Positions 1-5,605 of a stretch of DNA of 12,166 nt are shown here, one piece after another. The first letter of the stretch is position 1; every line of letters begins with the position of its first letter. A program made the translations under genes and the position numbers. This DNA is from Chloroflexota bacterium (GTDB taxonomy: Bacteria > Chloroflexota > Anaerolineae > Anaerolineales > Villigracilaceae): positions 1-12,166 of the forward strand of contig JACPVB010000297.1 in the NCBI GenBank assembly GCA_016191985.1. Reading direction: 5' to 3'. The notes below the pieces were generated by a model. It was not told the DNA's origin. It searched no databases and saw only the letters and a program-made list of their open reading frames with translations.

Positions 1-342
1 CCAAACTACAATACCATGGTGCATATCTCCATTCAAGTTGACCTGCGCGAAGAGAAATCAATTTCAGCGGTACGCGCCAGCCATGTCTATGCCATTGTGA
101 ATGAAGCGATGGCAAATGTTGTGCGTCATGCCAAGGCGGTCAATGTGAGTATCGCCGCGAGGGATGCGGGGGAATTTCTGAAAATCCAGATCAAGGATGA
201 CGGCGTGGGGATGCAGCCCAATGCCACCAATGGATATGGGTTAAGAAATATGCGTGACCGCGCGCGTTTGTTAAACGGCAGAATGGAATTTGAAAACAAT
301 AAAGGGCTGGTCGCCACTCTTGAAATCCCATGGAAGGATTAA
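1..342 (+). CDS. Sensor histidine kinase, HPK7 (NarX/DegS-like) family, 3' part only
   Basis: This is the C-terminal 113 residues of a two-component sensor kinase. The frame is open to the left edge, so the ATG at 16 is internal and the real start lies outside the window. What remains is the HATPase_c ATP-binding domain: an N-box with E-A-x-x-N-x-x-x-H-A (about residues 34-43), a G1 box DDGVGM (about 66-71) and a G2 box GYGLRNMRDRA. The MRDRA pattern and short domain are typical of the HPK7 family, whose members phosphorylate NarL-type regulators. The stop is one base before the response-regulator ATG, so the two are co-transcribed and probably translationally coupled. The sensor domain is not visible, so the stimulus cannot be inferred. 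The kinase call is confident. Confidence 0.93.
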   Translation, partial: PNYNTMVHISIQVDLREEKSISAVRASHVYAIVNEAMANVVRHAKAVNVSIAARDAGEFLKIQIKDDGVGMQPNATNGYGLRNMRDRARLLNGRMEFENNKGLVATLEIPWKD

Positions 343-343
343 T

Positions 344-1006
344 ATGACAAAGACGCGCATCCTGCTTGTGGACGACCACGATATTGTGCGGCTTGGGTTA
401 ATGACCCTGCTTAACGACCAAGCGGATATGGAAGTAATTGGGGAAGCCAGCACCGCCGGCGAAGCGGTAAAAGCCGCCGAAAAATTCAACCCGGATGTTG
501 TCCTCATGGATATCCGCCTGCCGGGCGAGGGCGGCATTGAAGCGGCCCGTCAGATCACAGCGCAATTCCCGAAAATAAAAGTGGTGATGCTCACGTCTTT
601 TGCGGATGATGAATTGGTGATGCGTGCCATTAACGCGGGCGCGGTTGGGTATGTGTTAAAACAAGTCGGGAATGAGGAGCTGATTCGGGCGATTCAGGCA
701 GCGGCGAGGGGCGAAGCGGTTCTTGATCCATCCACAACGGCGCGGCTGTTGACTCGAGTCCGTGAGGCGGAGAGGAAGGCCGAGGAGGATGCCTTCCGCG
801 ATATTTCCGACCGTGAAATGGATGTGTTGCTGCACCTTGCCAAAGGACGAACGAATGCCGAGATCGGCAAGTTGTTGAATTTGAGCGAGAAGACGGTGGG
901 CAATTATGTCAGTTCGATGTTTGAGAAATTGCATTTGAATAATCGCATCGAGCTTGCGGCGTATGCGTATGAGCATCACCTGTTCGAGAGGGTTGGGAAG
1001 GAATAA
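344..1006 (+). CDS. Response regulator, NarL/FixJ family
   Basis: A cytoplasmic DNA-binding response regulator of 220 aa, the usual family length. The receiver domain (about residues 4-120) has the acidic pair D10-D11, phospho-acceptor D56 in VLMDIRLPG, T84 in MLTSF and K106 in YVLKQ, so all phosphorelay residues are present. A charged linker (about 137-150) leads to a LuxR-type helix-turn-helix (about 152-212) with SDREMDVLLHLAKG and N-x-E-I-G-K-L-L-N-L-S-E-K-T-V. The start at 344 is chosen because GGAAGG at 332-337, inside the kinase 3' end, lies 6 nt upstream; an in-frame upstream extension would overlap the kinase. It is partnered with the adjacent kinase. Target genes are unknown. The next gene runs the other way and is insulated by a terminator. 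Confidence 0.95.
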   Translation: MTKTRILLVDDHDIVRLGLMTLLNDQADMEVIGEASTAGEAVKAAEKFNPDVVLMDIRLPGEGGIEAARQITAQFPKIKVVMLTSFADDELVMRAINAGAVGYVLKQVGNEELIRAIQAAARGEAVLDPSTTARLLTRVREAERKAEEDAFRDISDREMDVLLHLAKGRTNAEIGKLLNLSEKTVGNYVSSMFEKLHLNNRIELAAYAYEHHLFERVGKE

Positions 1007-1030
1007 GCAGTAAAAAACTGCGGGACGGTT

Positions 1031-1139
1031 TAGTATTACAGCGCAAAGCCAGGCTCAAAGCCGCCGTCCCCGGCGGCGATTTGCGAGACAAGCCCTGCGC
1101 CGGGGACGGCGTAGGGAGCAACCTTGTGCTGTAATATTA
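1031..1139 (+). repeat. Long nested hairpin / palindromic intergenic element
   Basis: Outer 16-nt arms (1031-1046 and 1124-1139) pair fully as plus-strand RNA, with two G-U wobbles and no mismatch. The inner 14-nt arms (1062-1075 and 1098-1111) are a perfect inverted repeat, CGCCGTCCCCGGCG. A short GCTC/GAGC helix (1053-1056, 1116-1119) lies between them. It begins 25 nt after the response-regulator stop and before a separate terminator. It could be a small MITE or REP-like dispersed element, or a structured 3' UTR. It has no coding potential. Confidence 0.6.
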
Positions 1140-1155
1140 GGTCATTAAAAAATTG

Positions 1156-1190
1156 ACAGGCTGGAGGAATTTTCCTCCAGCCTGTTTTCT
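1156..1190. terminator. Bidirectional Rho-independent terminator
   Basis: Perfect 14-bp inverted repeat (arms ACAGGCTGGAGGAA at 1156-1169 and its complement at 1172-1185) with a 2-nt formal loop. TTTTCT follows on the plus strand, and a run of six T follows on the minus strand (complement of 1147-1152). It can end both the plus-strand two-component operon and the minus-strand lipoprotein gene, whose stop is about 30 bp away. Confidence 0.9.
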
Positions 1191-1215
1191 AAGGAGAGAG
1201 AAAACGCTGTTGAAT

Positions 1216-2391
1216 TTATTGAGGCTTGAAGACGAGGAAGGAAGCGCCGGTCTGGGTTGCGTGGCGGACCTGTGCGTTCTCGAAGACGGCCACACCGAAG
1301 TAATAGGAGGCGGTCAGGTCGCTGAACTGCACATCGAATTCAGAGCCGGTGTCGAGCAGGCGGCCAAATTCGAGGGTCCATACACCATCGGCCCATTTCC
1401 AGCCAGCGGAGATTTGACCGCGGTCGCCAACGATTTCGGATTTCACGATGCCAGGGATGATGGAGCCGACGGGCAGCGCATCGAGGTCTTCCTGGGTCAA
1501 CGCGACTTTTTCACTGTCGAGGATGTAGCCGGGAGCGCCGGTGGTCATATCAATGTTGGGGGATGTGAAGCCGGGGATAGTCTTGTCCGCTACGGTCTTG
1601 GTTGCATCGGCAGGGTCAGGCATGGAGCCGTAGTTATCTGAAAAACCACCGCTGTCTTTCGGGTCGCTCTTGCGGCCGGCTTCCTTGTTTCCATTGTCGG
1701 CATCTTTGCGGGCTTCGTAGGTGGTCCAATCTACATACTGGTCGTCGATCTGATTCAGGTTGCGGATGGATTTCCAGTGCCAGATATCGCCCAATTCGCC
1801 TTCAGCGGCAGTGAACTTATTGCCGTAAGGTTTCTCATCGGGGTTTTCGCCGTCATGGCAGGCGGTGTAGCAGCCCTTGGTTTCAAACTTGGCAATGCTG
1901 TTGTCGATATTCCAAATGAAGGCCATTTTGTCTTCGTAATGGAGGTTGTTGTCGCCGCCTTTGTCATCCGGGTCTTTATCCTGTTTCCAGGTTCCGTCTT
2001 CCTGCTTAACCCACGGGTAGCGGTACCAGGATTCGGTGGGATCTTCGTAGGTCATCAGGAAGTAGACGCTATCCGCAGTGTAGACGGCCTTAAGGTTGAC
2101 TTTGGTTTCAAAACCGCCGAAACCGCCGTCCACATCGATGACGAAATCTTCGGCCTCAGCCCAGAAGGCTTCGTCCGCAACACCGTCAAGCGTGGGAGCT
2201 GCGTCTACAAAACTGGCAACAAGAGCGCCTTCGGGGGCTTCCCAGGCGGGAGCGGGCGGCTCAGTGGCTACAACCGGCGCTTCGGTGACAACGACAGGTG
2301 CTTCTGTTGCAGCAGGCGTAGGCGTGCCGCAGGCTGAAAGGATCAGCGAAGCAAGCACGATCAGGGAAAGTACAGACACTATCTTTTTCAT
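1216..2391 (-). CDS. Lipoprotein with ethylbenzene-dehydrogenase gamma-like heme-binding domain (EB_dh)
   Basis: A 391-aa exported lipoprotein. The signal peptide (residues 1-20) ends in lipobox LSAC with lipidation at C21, then a Thr/Pro/Ala linker (22-50). The remaining sequence resembles the EB_dh family (heme-b-binding gamma subunits of DMSO-reductase-type dehydrogenases and related periplasmic proteins): an opening TLDGVADEAFWAEA (67-80), a beta-rich stretch with YFLMTYED, EDKMAFIW (153-160), DIWHWKSIR (202-210) and a C-terminal FENAQVRHA (370-378). A cysteine motif C174-YTA-C178-H179 resembles a heme c site but has three residues between the cysteines. The start is supported by GAGGAG (complement of 2398-2403) 6 nt upstream. 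No catalytic molybdopterin subunit is adjacent, so it may be a stand-alone heme or electron-transfer protein at the outer face of the membrane. Family call fairly confident; role inferred. Confidence 0.8.
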   Translation of the reverse strand: MKKIVSVLSLIVLASLILSACGTPTPAATEAPVVVTEAPVVATEPPAPAWEAPEGALVASFVDAAPTLDGVADEAFWAEAEDFVIDVDGGFGGFETKVNLKAVYTADSVYFLMTYEDPTESWYRYPWVKQEDGTWKQDKDPDDKGGDNNLHYEDKMAFIWNIDNSIAKFETKGCYTACHDGENPDEKPYGNKFTAAEGELGDIWHWKSIRNLNQIDDQYVDWTTYEARKDADNGNKEAGRKSDPKDSGGFSDNYGSMPDPADATKTVADKTIPGFTSPNIDMTTGAPGYILDSEKVALTQEDLDALPVGSIIPGIVKSEIVGDRGQISAGWKWADGVWTLEFGRLLDTGSEFDVQFSDLTASYYFGVAVFENAQVRHATQTGASFLVFKPQ

Positions 2392-2507
2392 GGTGAACTC
2401 CTCATTAAGTTTTTATCGAGAGTGATATATGCGCGGGTCTTTCTCACGAATTTTTCATATATCTACTATCAGTTTATGCGTCTTCATGGTTTGGGGTTAG
2501 AGGAGTC

Positions 2508-2529
2508 CTCCCCTAATCAAATAGGGGAG
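2508..2529. promoter_or_regulatory. Inverted repeat in the divergent intergenic region
   Basis: Perfect 8-bp arms CTCCCCTA (2508-2515) and TAGGGGAG (2522-2529) around a 6-nt loop, preceded by an overlapping GAGGA-G-TCCTC palindrome. It lies upstream of the MFS promoter, so it is not in that transcript. It could be an operator or the 5' end of the lipoprotein transcript. I see no clear promoter for the lipoprotein gene. Confidence 0.35.
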
Positions 2530-2548
2530 TTCAGGCAATTGTTTAAAT

Positions 2549-2567
2549 TCATAAATTGAATTTATGA
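2549..2567. promoter_or_regulatory. 19-bp palindrome over the -35 of the MFS promoter, candidate operator
   Basis: TCATAAATTGAATTTATGA is a perfect 9-1-9 palindrome. It fully covers the -35 hexamer (2556-2561), the usual place for a repressor to block RNA polymerase. No regulator gene is adjacent. Confidence 0.5.
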
Positions 2568-2585
2568 CCGCGGGCATTATATAAT
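2556..2585 (+). promoter_or_regulatory. Sigma70-type promoter of the MFS gene
   Basis: TTGAAT (2556-2561), an 18-bp spacer and a consensus TATAAT (2580-2585). The expected transcript start is near 2592, giving a short leader with AAAAGGA (2605-2611) before the ATG at 2620. Confidence 0.65.
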
Positions 2586-2619
2586 ATGTGGAAATAGCTT
2601 CTGCAAAAGGAACATCATC

Positions 2620-3840
2620 ATGACCCATCGCAAAGACATCGTCCTGCTTTTCGCAACCCGCATTATCCGCCTGTTTTGCTACGGATTTCTCTCCGTCGTC
2701 CTTGTTTTGTATCTGGCTGAAACCGGTCTCACAGAAAAACAGATCGGCCTGCTGTTCACGCTCACCCTTGCAGGCGACGCGGGCATCTCCCTCTGGCTCA
2801 CCACCCACGCAGATGGGTTCGGGCGCAAGCGCATATTGTTGATCGGCGCATTGCTTATGCTGGGCGCGGGCATCGTTTTCATCCTGACGAACAACATCGT
2901 CATTCTCATGGCCGCCGCAATCATCGGCGTTATCAGCCCAAGCGGCAATGAGATCGGCCCGTTCCTTTCTGTGGAACAGGCCGGGTTGACGCAGCTTGTC
3001 TCGAACGAATCACGCACAAACACCTTCGCATGGTATAACCTGGTCGGCTCATTTTCCACGGCTAGCGGCGCGCTGGCTGGCGGCTGGCTGGCGCAGATAC
3101 TCCAGTCCAACGGCTGGACTGCCCTGGAATCCTATCGATTTATTTTGATGGGGTACGCGCTCGGCGGTCTATTGCTGACAATTTTGTTTCTGGTCGTATC
3201 CCCCGCCATCGAAGTCACAAACCACAAACCGGAAGTGGAAATCAAAAAGATGTTCGGCCTGCATCGCTCGCAAGGGGTCGTCATCAAACTCAGCATGTTG
3301 TTTGCGTTGGACGCGTTCGCAGGCGGCCTGATCGTACAAAGCATGATCGCCTATTGGTTCCACATCAAATTTGGAGTGGATGCGGGGATTCTCGGCAGCA
3401 TCTTTTTCTTTGCCAATATCCTCGCGGGCATCTCCGCTTTGCTGGCAGTAAAAATCGCCGGCAAGATCGGCCTGATCAACACGATGGTTTTCACGCACAT
3501 CCCGTCCAATATTTTATTGATGCTCGTGCCGTTGATGCCCTCCCTGCCCCTCGCCATTGGACTCCTGCTCCTGCGCTTCAGCATCTCCCAGATGGACGTG
3601 CCCACGCGTCAATCCTACACGATGGCTGTTGTGGCTCCAGACGAACGGTCCGCCGCTGCGGGTGTGACCGCTATTGCCCGTTCCGTCGGCGCTGCCATTT
3701 CACCAACGCTGACGGGAATCTTTTTCAGCATCCCCGTTTTATTCAGCGCGCCCTTTTTCCTTGCCGGCGGACTGAAAATTATTTATGATCTCTTGTTGTT
3801 CAGGGAATTTCGCTCTGTTAAGCCACCGGAAGAAGCGTAG
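2620..3840 (+). CDS. Major facilitator superfamily (MFS) transporter
   Basis: A 406-aa integral inner-membrane transporter of usual MFS length, with about 12 hydrophobic segments in two six-helix halves split by a charged loop near residues 195-218 (PEVEIKKMFGLHRSQG). The loop after helix 2 carries a variant of MFS motif A (HADGFGRKR, about residues 66-74). The C-terminal half has DVPTRQSYTMAVVAPDERSAAAG (about 326-348), a pattern common in drug-efflux-like MFS proteins. It probably exports a small molecule using the proton gradient; the substrate cannot be read from sequence. The ATG at 2620 follows AAAAGGA at 2605-2611. It has its own promoter with a palindrome over the -35. The stop codon overlaps a REP-like hairpin, and a cupin gene follows after 54 bp. 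Confidence 0.9.
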   Translation: MTHRKDIVLLFATRIIRLFCYGFLSVVLVLYLAETGLTEKQIGLLFTLTLAGDAGISLWLTTHADGFGRKRILLIGALLMLGAGIVFILTNNIVILMAAAIIGVISPSGNEIGPFLSVEQAGLTQLVSNESRTNTFAWYNLVGSFSTASGALAGGWLAQILQSNGWTALESYRFILMGYALGGLLLTILFLVVSPAIEVTNHKPEVEIKKMFGLHRSQGVVIKLSMLFALDAFAGGLIVQSMIAYWFHIKFGVDAGILGSIFFFANILAGISALLAVKIAGKIGLINTMVFTHIPSNILLMLVPLMPSLPLAIGLLLLRFSISQMDVPTRQSYTMAVVAPDERSAAAGVTAIARSVGAAISPTLTGIFFSIPVLFSAPFFLAGGLKIIYDLLLFREFRSVKPPEEA

Positions 3841-3863
3841 GGGCCACCCTCGCGGTCGCCCTA
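3838..3863. repeat. REP-like hairpin overlapping the MFS stop codon
   Basis: TAGGG (3838-3842) pairs with CCCTA (3859-3863), and the inner CCACC pairs with GGTCG with one mismatch and a bulge, around a CTCGC loop. The TAG is the stop codon itself. No U-tract follows, so it is not a classical terminator. Confidence 0.45.
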
Positions 3864-3894
3864 ACGCCCTAAATTTATGACGAATGGAGAATCT

Positions 3895-4218
3895 ATGTCA
3901 ACCGCACCGAAATCACAAATATTGCATCTCGCTGAAATGGTCAGCTACCAGGAGGGTTCAGTGGTCAGCCGCCAGGTCACCAAGGCAGAGGCGGGCAATG
4001 TCACGCTTTTTGCCTTCGACAAGGATCAGGGCTTAAGCGAACACACCGCGCCGTACGATGCGCTGGTGCATGTCCTTGAAGGTGAAGCCGAAGTGACGAT
4101 CTCCGGTCAACCGTTTCATCTGGAAATGGGGGATGCCATCATCATGCCTGCTGACGAACCGCACGCATTGAAGGCGATTGAAAAATTCAAGATGCTGTTG
4201 ACTATGATCCGGGCGTAA
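3895..4218 (+). CDS. Small single-domain cupin protein
   Basis: A 107-aa cytoplasmic protein made of one cupin_2 beta-barrel. Motif 1 spans about residues 46-63 (G46-LSEHTAPYDAL, then HVLEGE) and motif 2 about residues 79-90 (GDAIIMPADEPH). Possible metal ligands are H50, H58 and H90. The second His of the classical HxH is A52, so the canonical metal site is only partly kept. The start at 3895 is preferred because GGAG at 3886-3889 lies 5 nt upstream; an in-frame ATG at 3877 has no ribosome site. It is 54 bp after the MFS gene and may be read through from its promoter; a strong hairpin terminator follows. Such small cupins often sense or bind small ligands; the function here is unknown. Confidence 0.85.
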   Translation: MSTAPKSQILHLAEMVSYQEGSVVSRQVTKAEAGNVTLFAFDKDQGLSEHTAPYDALVHVLEGEAEVTISGQPFHLEMGDAIIMPADEPHALKAIEKFKMLLTMIRA

Positions 4219-4227
4219 CGTATTTCT

Positions 4228-4279
4228 GTACCGCGAGATTCCTTTCGCTCCTTGCGAAATAAATTTCGCGGTACTTTTT
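4228..4279 (+). terminator. Rho-independent terminator after the cupin gene
   Basis: Outer arms GTACCGCGA (4228-4236) and TCGCGGTAC (4266-4274) enclose a second hairpin TTTCGC/GCGAAA (4243-4248, 4254-4259). TTTTT follows at 4275-4279. The T-run overlaps the stop codon of the convergent surE gene. Confidence 0.85.
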
Positions 4280-5087
4280 ATTTCCGGAAATATTTTTCAA
4301 ACTCATTCAGGTCAACTCGGGCCGTCATGTCCAGGTCCAACGGAGTCACGGCCACCATTTTTTTGTATCGCAAAACGAACACATCTGTATTTTCCTGTTC
4401 GTTGTCCATGTTGCTTTCATGCCTGTACGAGATGACGCCGGGCACATCCCAGGATTCTCTTTCCACGGGGAACGGTTCATAGTATCGGCGGCGGGAAAGC
4501 CTTGCCATTTGCCACTCCGTTTCAGGCGTGGCATGACTCGGCACTTCCACTTTGATCAAGTCCACACCGTTGGAAAGTTTTTTGTCCAAAAGCATTTTTG
4601 CAAAGTAGCCGGTGAAATATCCCGCGGTTTTAAAATCAATATCCACGGAATGGGTTAAATGATAATGCGCCTCTGTTTGCAGTGACACGGCCATCGCGGG
4701 AAAGCCCAGCGAAGCGGCTTCCATTGCCGCGCCCACGGTGCCGGAGATGGTAATTCCCAAACCAACATTTTCACCGTAATTAATTCCAGAGACGATCAGG
4801 TCTGGCTTATGCGGGACGATTTCCAAAATGCCATGCAAGACGGCCTGGGCCGGGGAACCGCCCACCGCATACACGCTCCATTCCTGACCGTTGACCTGCA
4901 CTTGTTCCTTCTTAATGATCCCATCTGACGTACTGGGCAAACTGCGCCCCATGCCGGTGGACTGTTCGCGTGGCGCGGCCACAGTGACGTAGCCAATTTT
5001 GGAAAGTTCACTAGCCGCCGCCCACAAGCCAGGCGAGCGGATGCCGTCATCGTTGGTTAAAAGGATGTGTGGTTTATTCTTTTTCAT
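4278..5087 (-). CDS. surE: 5'/3'-nucleotidase SurE
   Basis: A 269-aa cytoplasmic nucleotidase/phosphatase that removes phosphate from nucleoside monophosphates and takes part in stress survival in other bacteria. The N-terminal metal site LLTNDDG (N12, D13, D14) is intact, as are APREQSTG (metal-binding Ser near 43) and the SGINYGENVG block (S100-N107). The GTVGAAMEAASLGFPAMAVS segment is a SurE hallmark. Length matches the family (about 250-270 aa). Two in-frame ATGs exist, at 5093 and 5087. I chose 5087 because GGA lies 5 nt upstream of it, and because a TATAAT (minus strand, complement of 5096-5101) is too close to 5093 for that ATG to be transcribed from it. If that -10 is used, the mRNA is nearly leaderless. 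The usual partner pcm is not adjacent. Confidence 0.95.
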   Translation of the reverse strand: MKKNKPHILLTNDDGIRSPGLWAAASELSKIGYVTVAAPREQSTGMGRSLPSTSDGIIKKEQVQVNGQEWSVYAVGGSPAQAVLHGILEIVPHKPDLIVSGINYGENVGLGITISGTVGAAMEAASLGFPAMAVSLQTEAHYHLTHSVDIDFKTAGYFTGYFAKMLLDKKLSNGVDLIKVEVPSHATPETEWQMARLSRRRYYEPFPVERESWDVPGVISYRHESNMDNEQENTDVFVLRYKKMVAVTPLDLDMTARVDLNEFEKYFRK

Positions 5088-5104
5088 AGTCATCCATTAT
5101 AAAC

Positions 5105-5133
5105 AAAAGAAGCGCGGAAATTCCGCTTCTTTT
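5105..5133. terminator. Hairpin between surE and the tRNA-Arg region, likely terminator
   Basis: Left arm AAAAGAAGCGCGGAA (5105-5119) pairs with TTCCGCTTCTTTT (5121-5133) with a 2-nt bulge. On the minus strand it ends in CTTCTTTTGTTT, so it can stop transcripts coming from tRNA-Arg 12 bp before surE. It is also T-flanked on the plus strand. Confidence 0.6.
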
Positions 5134-5158
5134 GGGTTTGCGACATACTTAATATAAA

Positions 5159-5183
5159 ACCGTCTTTCTGCGTGAAAGGCGGT
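5159..5183 (-). terminator. Second (duplicated) copy of the tRNA-Arg terminator hairpin
   Basis: ACCGTCTTTC (5159-5168) and GAAAGGCGGT (5174-5183) around a 5-nt loop. It matches the hairpin at 5449-5473 except for one stem base and the loop. It follows the partial tRNA copy in the same order as the intact tRNA and its terminator, so it belongs to the tandem duplication. Confidence 0.6.
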
Positions 5184-5186
5184 TTA

Positions 5187-5238
5187 TAGTGCTCTCGGCA
5201 GGACTCGAATATCATCCCTCGATGGGGCCTGCGACCTA
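5187..5238 (-). pseudogene. Partial tRNA-Arg copy (3' half) interrupted by an 18-bp insert
   Basis: On the minus strand this repeats the variable loop, T-arm, 3' acceptor strand and discriminator of the intact tRNA-Arg at 5477-5553, without a 5' half or anticodon arm. The terminal CCA is CTA here. The T-arm is split between GCAGG (5228-5232) and TTCGAGTCC by 18 bp at 5210-5227 (CCCCATCGAGGGATGATA on the minus strand). Apart from the insert the match to the intact gene is exact over about 30 nt. It cannot make a functional tRNA. Confidence 0.8.
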
Positions 5239-5243
5239 CTTAA

Positions 5244-5434
5244 CTCACCTTACGCAAAACGGATTTCTGACCCCGTAGGGGTCGAATGATTATAGATTTT
5301 ACGATTTGTCATATTCAACCCCGAAGGGGTGGTATGGCTCGTAAGACCCATGTCATCCCTTCGGGATTTGGATTCCGTTCCTCCAATTTTCTATAATCCT
5401 GTCATCCCTACGGGATTGGACTGCGTAAGGTCAG
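5244..5434. mobile_element. 191-bp MITE-like palindromic element with TIRs and 8-bp target duplication
   Basis: The termini CTCACCTTACGCA (5244-5256) and TGCGTAAGGTCAG (5422-5434) are inverted repeats, 12 of 13 matching. Both ends abut an identical CTACTTAA (5236-5243 and 5435-5442), as expected of a target-site duplication. The inside is also mirror-like: GATTATAGA (5288-5296) faces TCTATAATC (5390-5398), and four 5-3-5 stems sit at 5270-5282, 5318-5330, 5355-5367 and 5404-5416, the outer pair sharing a GTA-type loop and the inner pair a GAA-type loop. It has no open reading frame for a transposase, so it would be non-autonomous. Confidence 0.75.
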
Positions 5435-5448
5435 CTACTTAATGCAAG

Positions 5449-5473
5449 ACCGCCTTTCATACAGAAAGGCGGT
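5449..5473 (-). terminator. Terminator hairpin of tRNA-Arg
   Basis: Perfect 10-bp stem ACCGCCTTTC (5449-5458) / GAAAGGCGGT (5464-5473) with a 5-nt loop, 4 nt beyond the tRNA CCA end on the minus strand. The trailing CTTGCATT is only weakly T-rich. Confidence 0.65.
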
Positions 5474-5476
5474 TCA

Positions 5477-5553
5477 TGGTGCTCTCGGCAGGACTCGAAC
5501 CTGCGACCTATTGCTCCGCAAGCAAGCGCTCTAATCCACTGAGCTACGAGAGC
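5477..5553 (-). tRNA. tRNA-Arg (anticodon GCG), CCA encoded
   Basis: A complete cloverleaf on the minus strand: acceptor GCTCTCG/CGAGAGC, D-arm GCTC/GAGC, anticodon loop TTGCGGA giving GCG (reads CGC and CGU), T-arm GCAGG-TTCGAGT-CCTGC, discriminator A and a genomic CCA. Pair 27-43 is C/T, so the top of the anticodon stem is open. G34 replaces the A34 (inosine) of most bacterial CGN-reading tRNA-Arg, so it would not need TadA deamination. It is driven by the minus-strand promoter at 5572-5600 and has a partial downstream duplicate. Confidence 0.93.
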
Positions 5554-5571
5554 ATTTACGAAGCGGGTGGT

Positions 5572-5600
5572 ATTTTACTGTAATGTAGGATGACGGTCAA
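5572..5600 (-). promoter_or_regulatory. Sigma70 promoter of tRNA-Arg
   Basis: On the minus strand, TTGACC (complement of 5595-5600), a 17-bp spacer and TAAAAT (complement of 5572-5577), ending 18 nt before the tRNA. It mirrors the tRNA-Gly promoter. Confidence 0.75.
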
Positions 5601-5605
5601 GGTGC

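Noticed and set aside
16..342. The ATG at 16 as the true start of the kinase gene
   Set aside because: The frame is open upstream to the window edge, and a HATPase_c domain alone would lack its dimerisation domain; the gene is cut by the window.
1153..1641. Long plus-strand open frame opposite the EB_dh lipoprotein (also 1777-2337 and 2096-2425)
   Set aside because: They are antisense to a gene with a clear signal peptide, lipobox and ribosome site. Their translations show no domain and arise from the codon bias of the real gene.
1849..1875. Canonical cytochrome c heme site in the EB_dh protein
   Set aside because: The codons give C-Y-T-A-C-H, three residues between cysteines and not two; it is reported only as atypical.
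5200..5470. CRISPR array suggested by repeated CCC-GGG palindromes
   Set aside because: The stems are inverted relative to each other, differ in sequence and spacing, and have no spacers or cas genes; the MITE-like mirror structure explains them.
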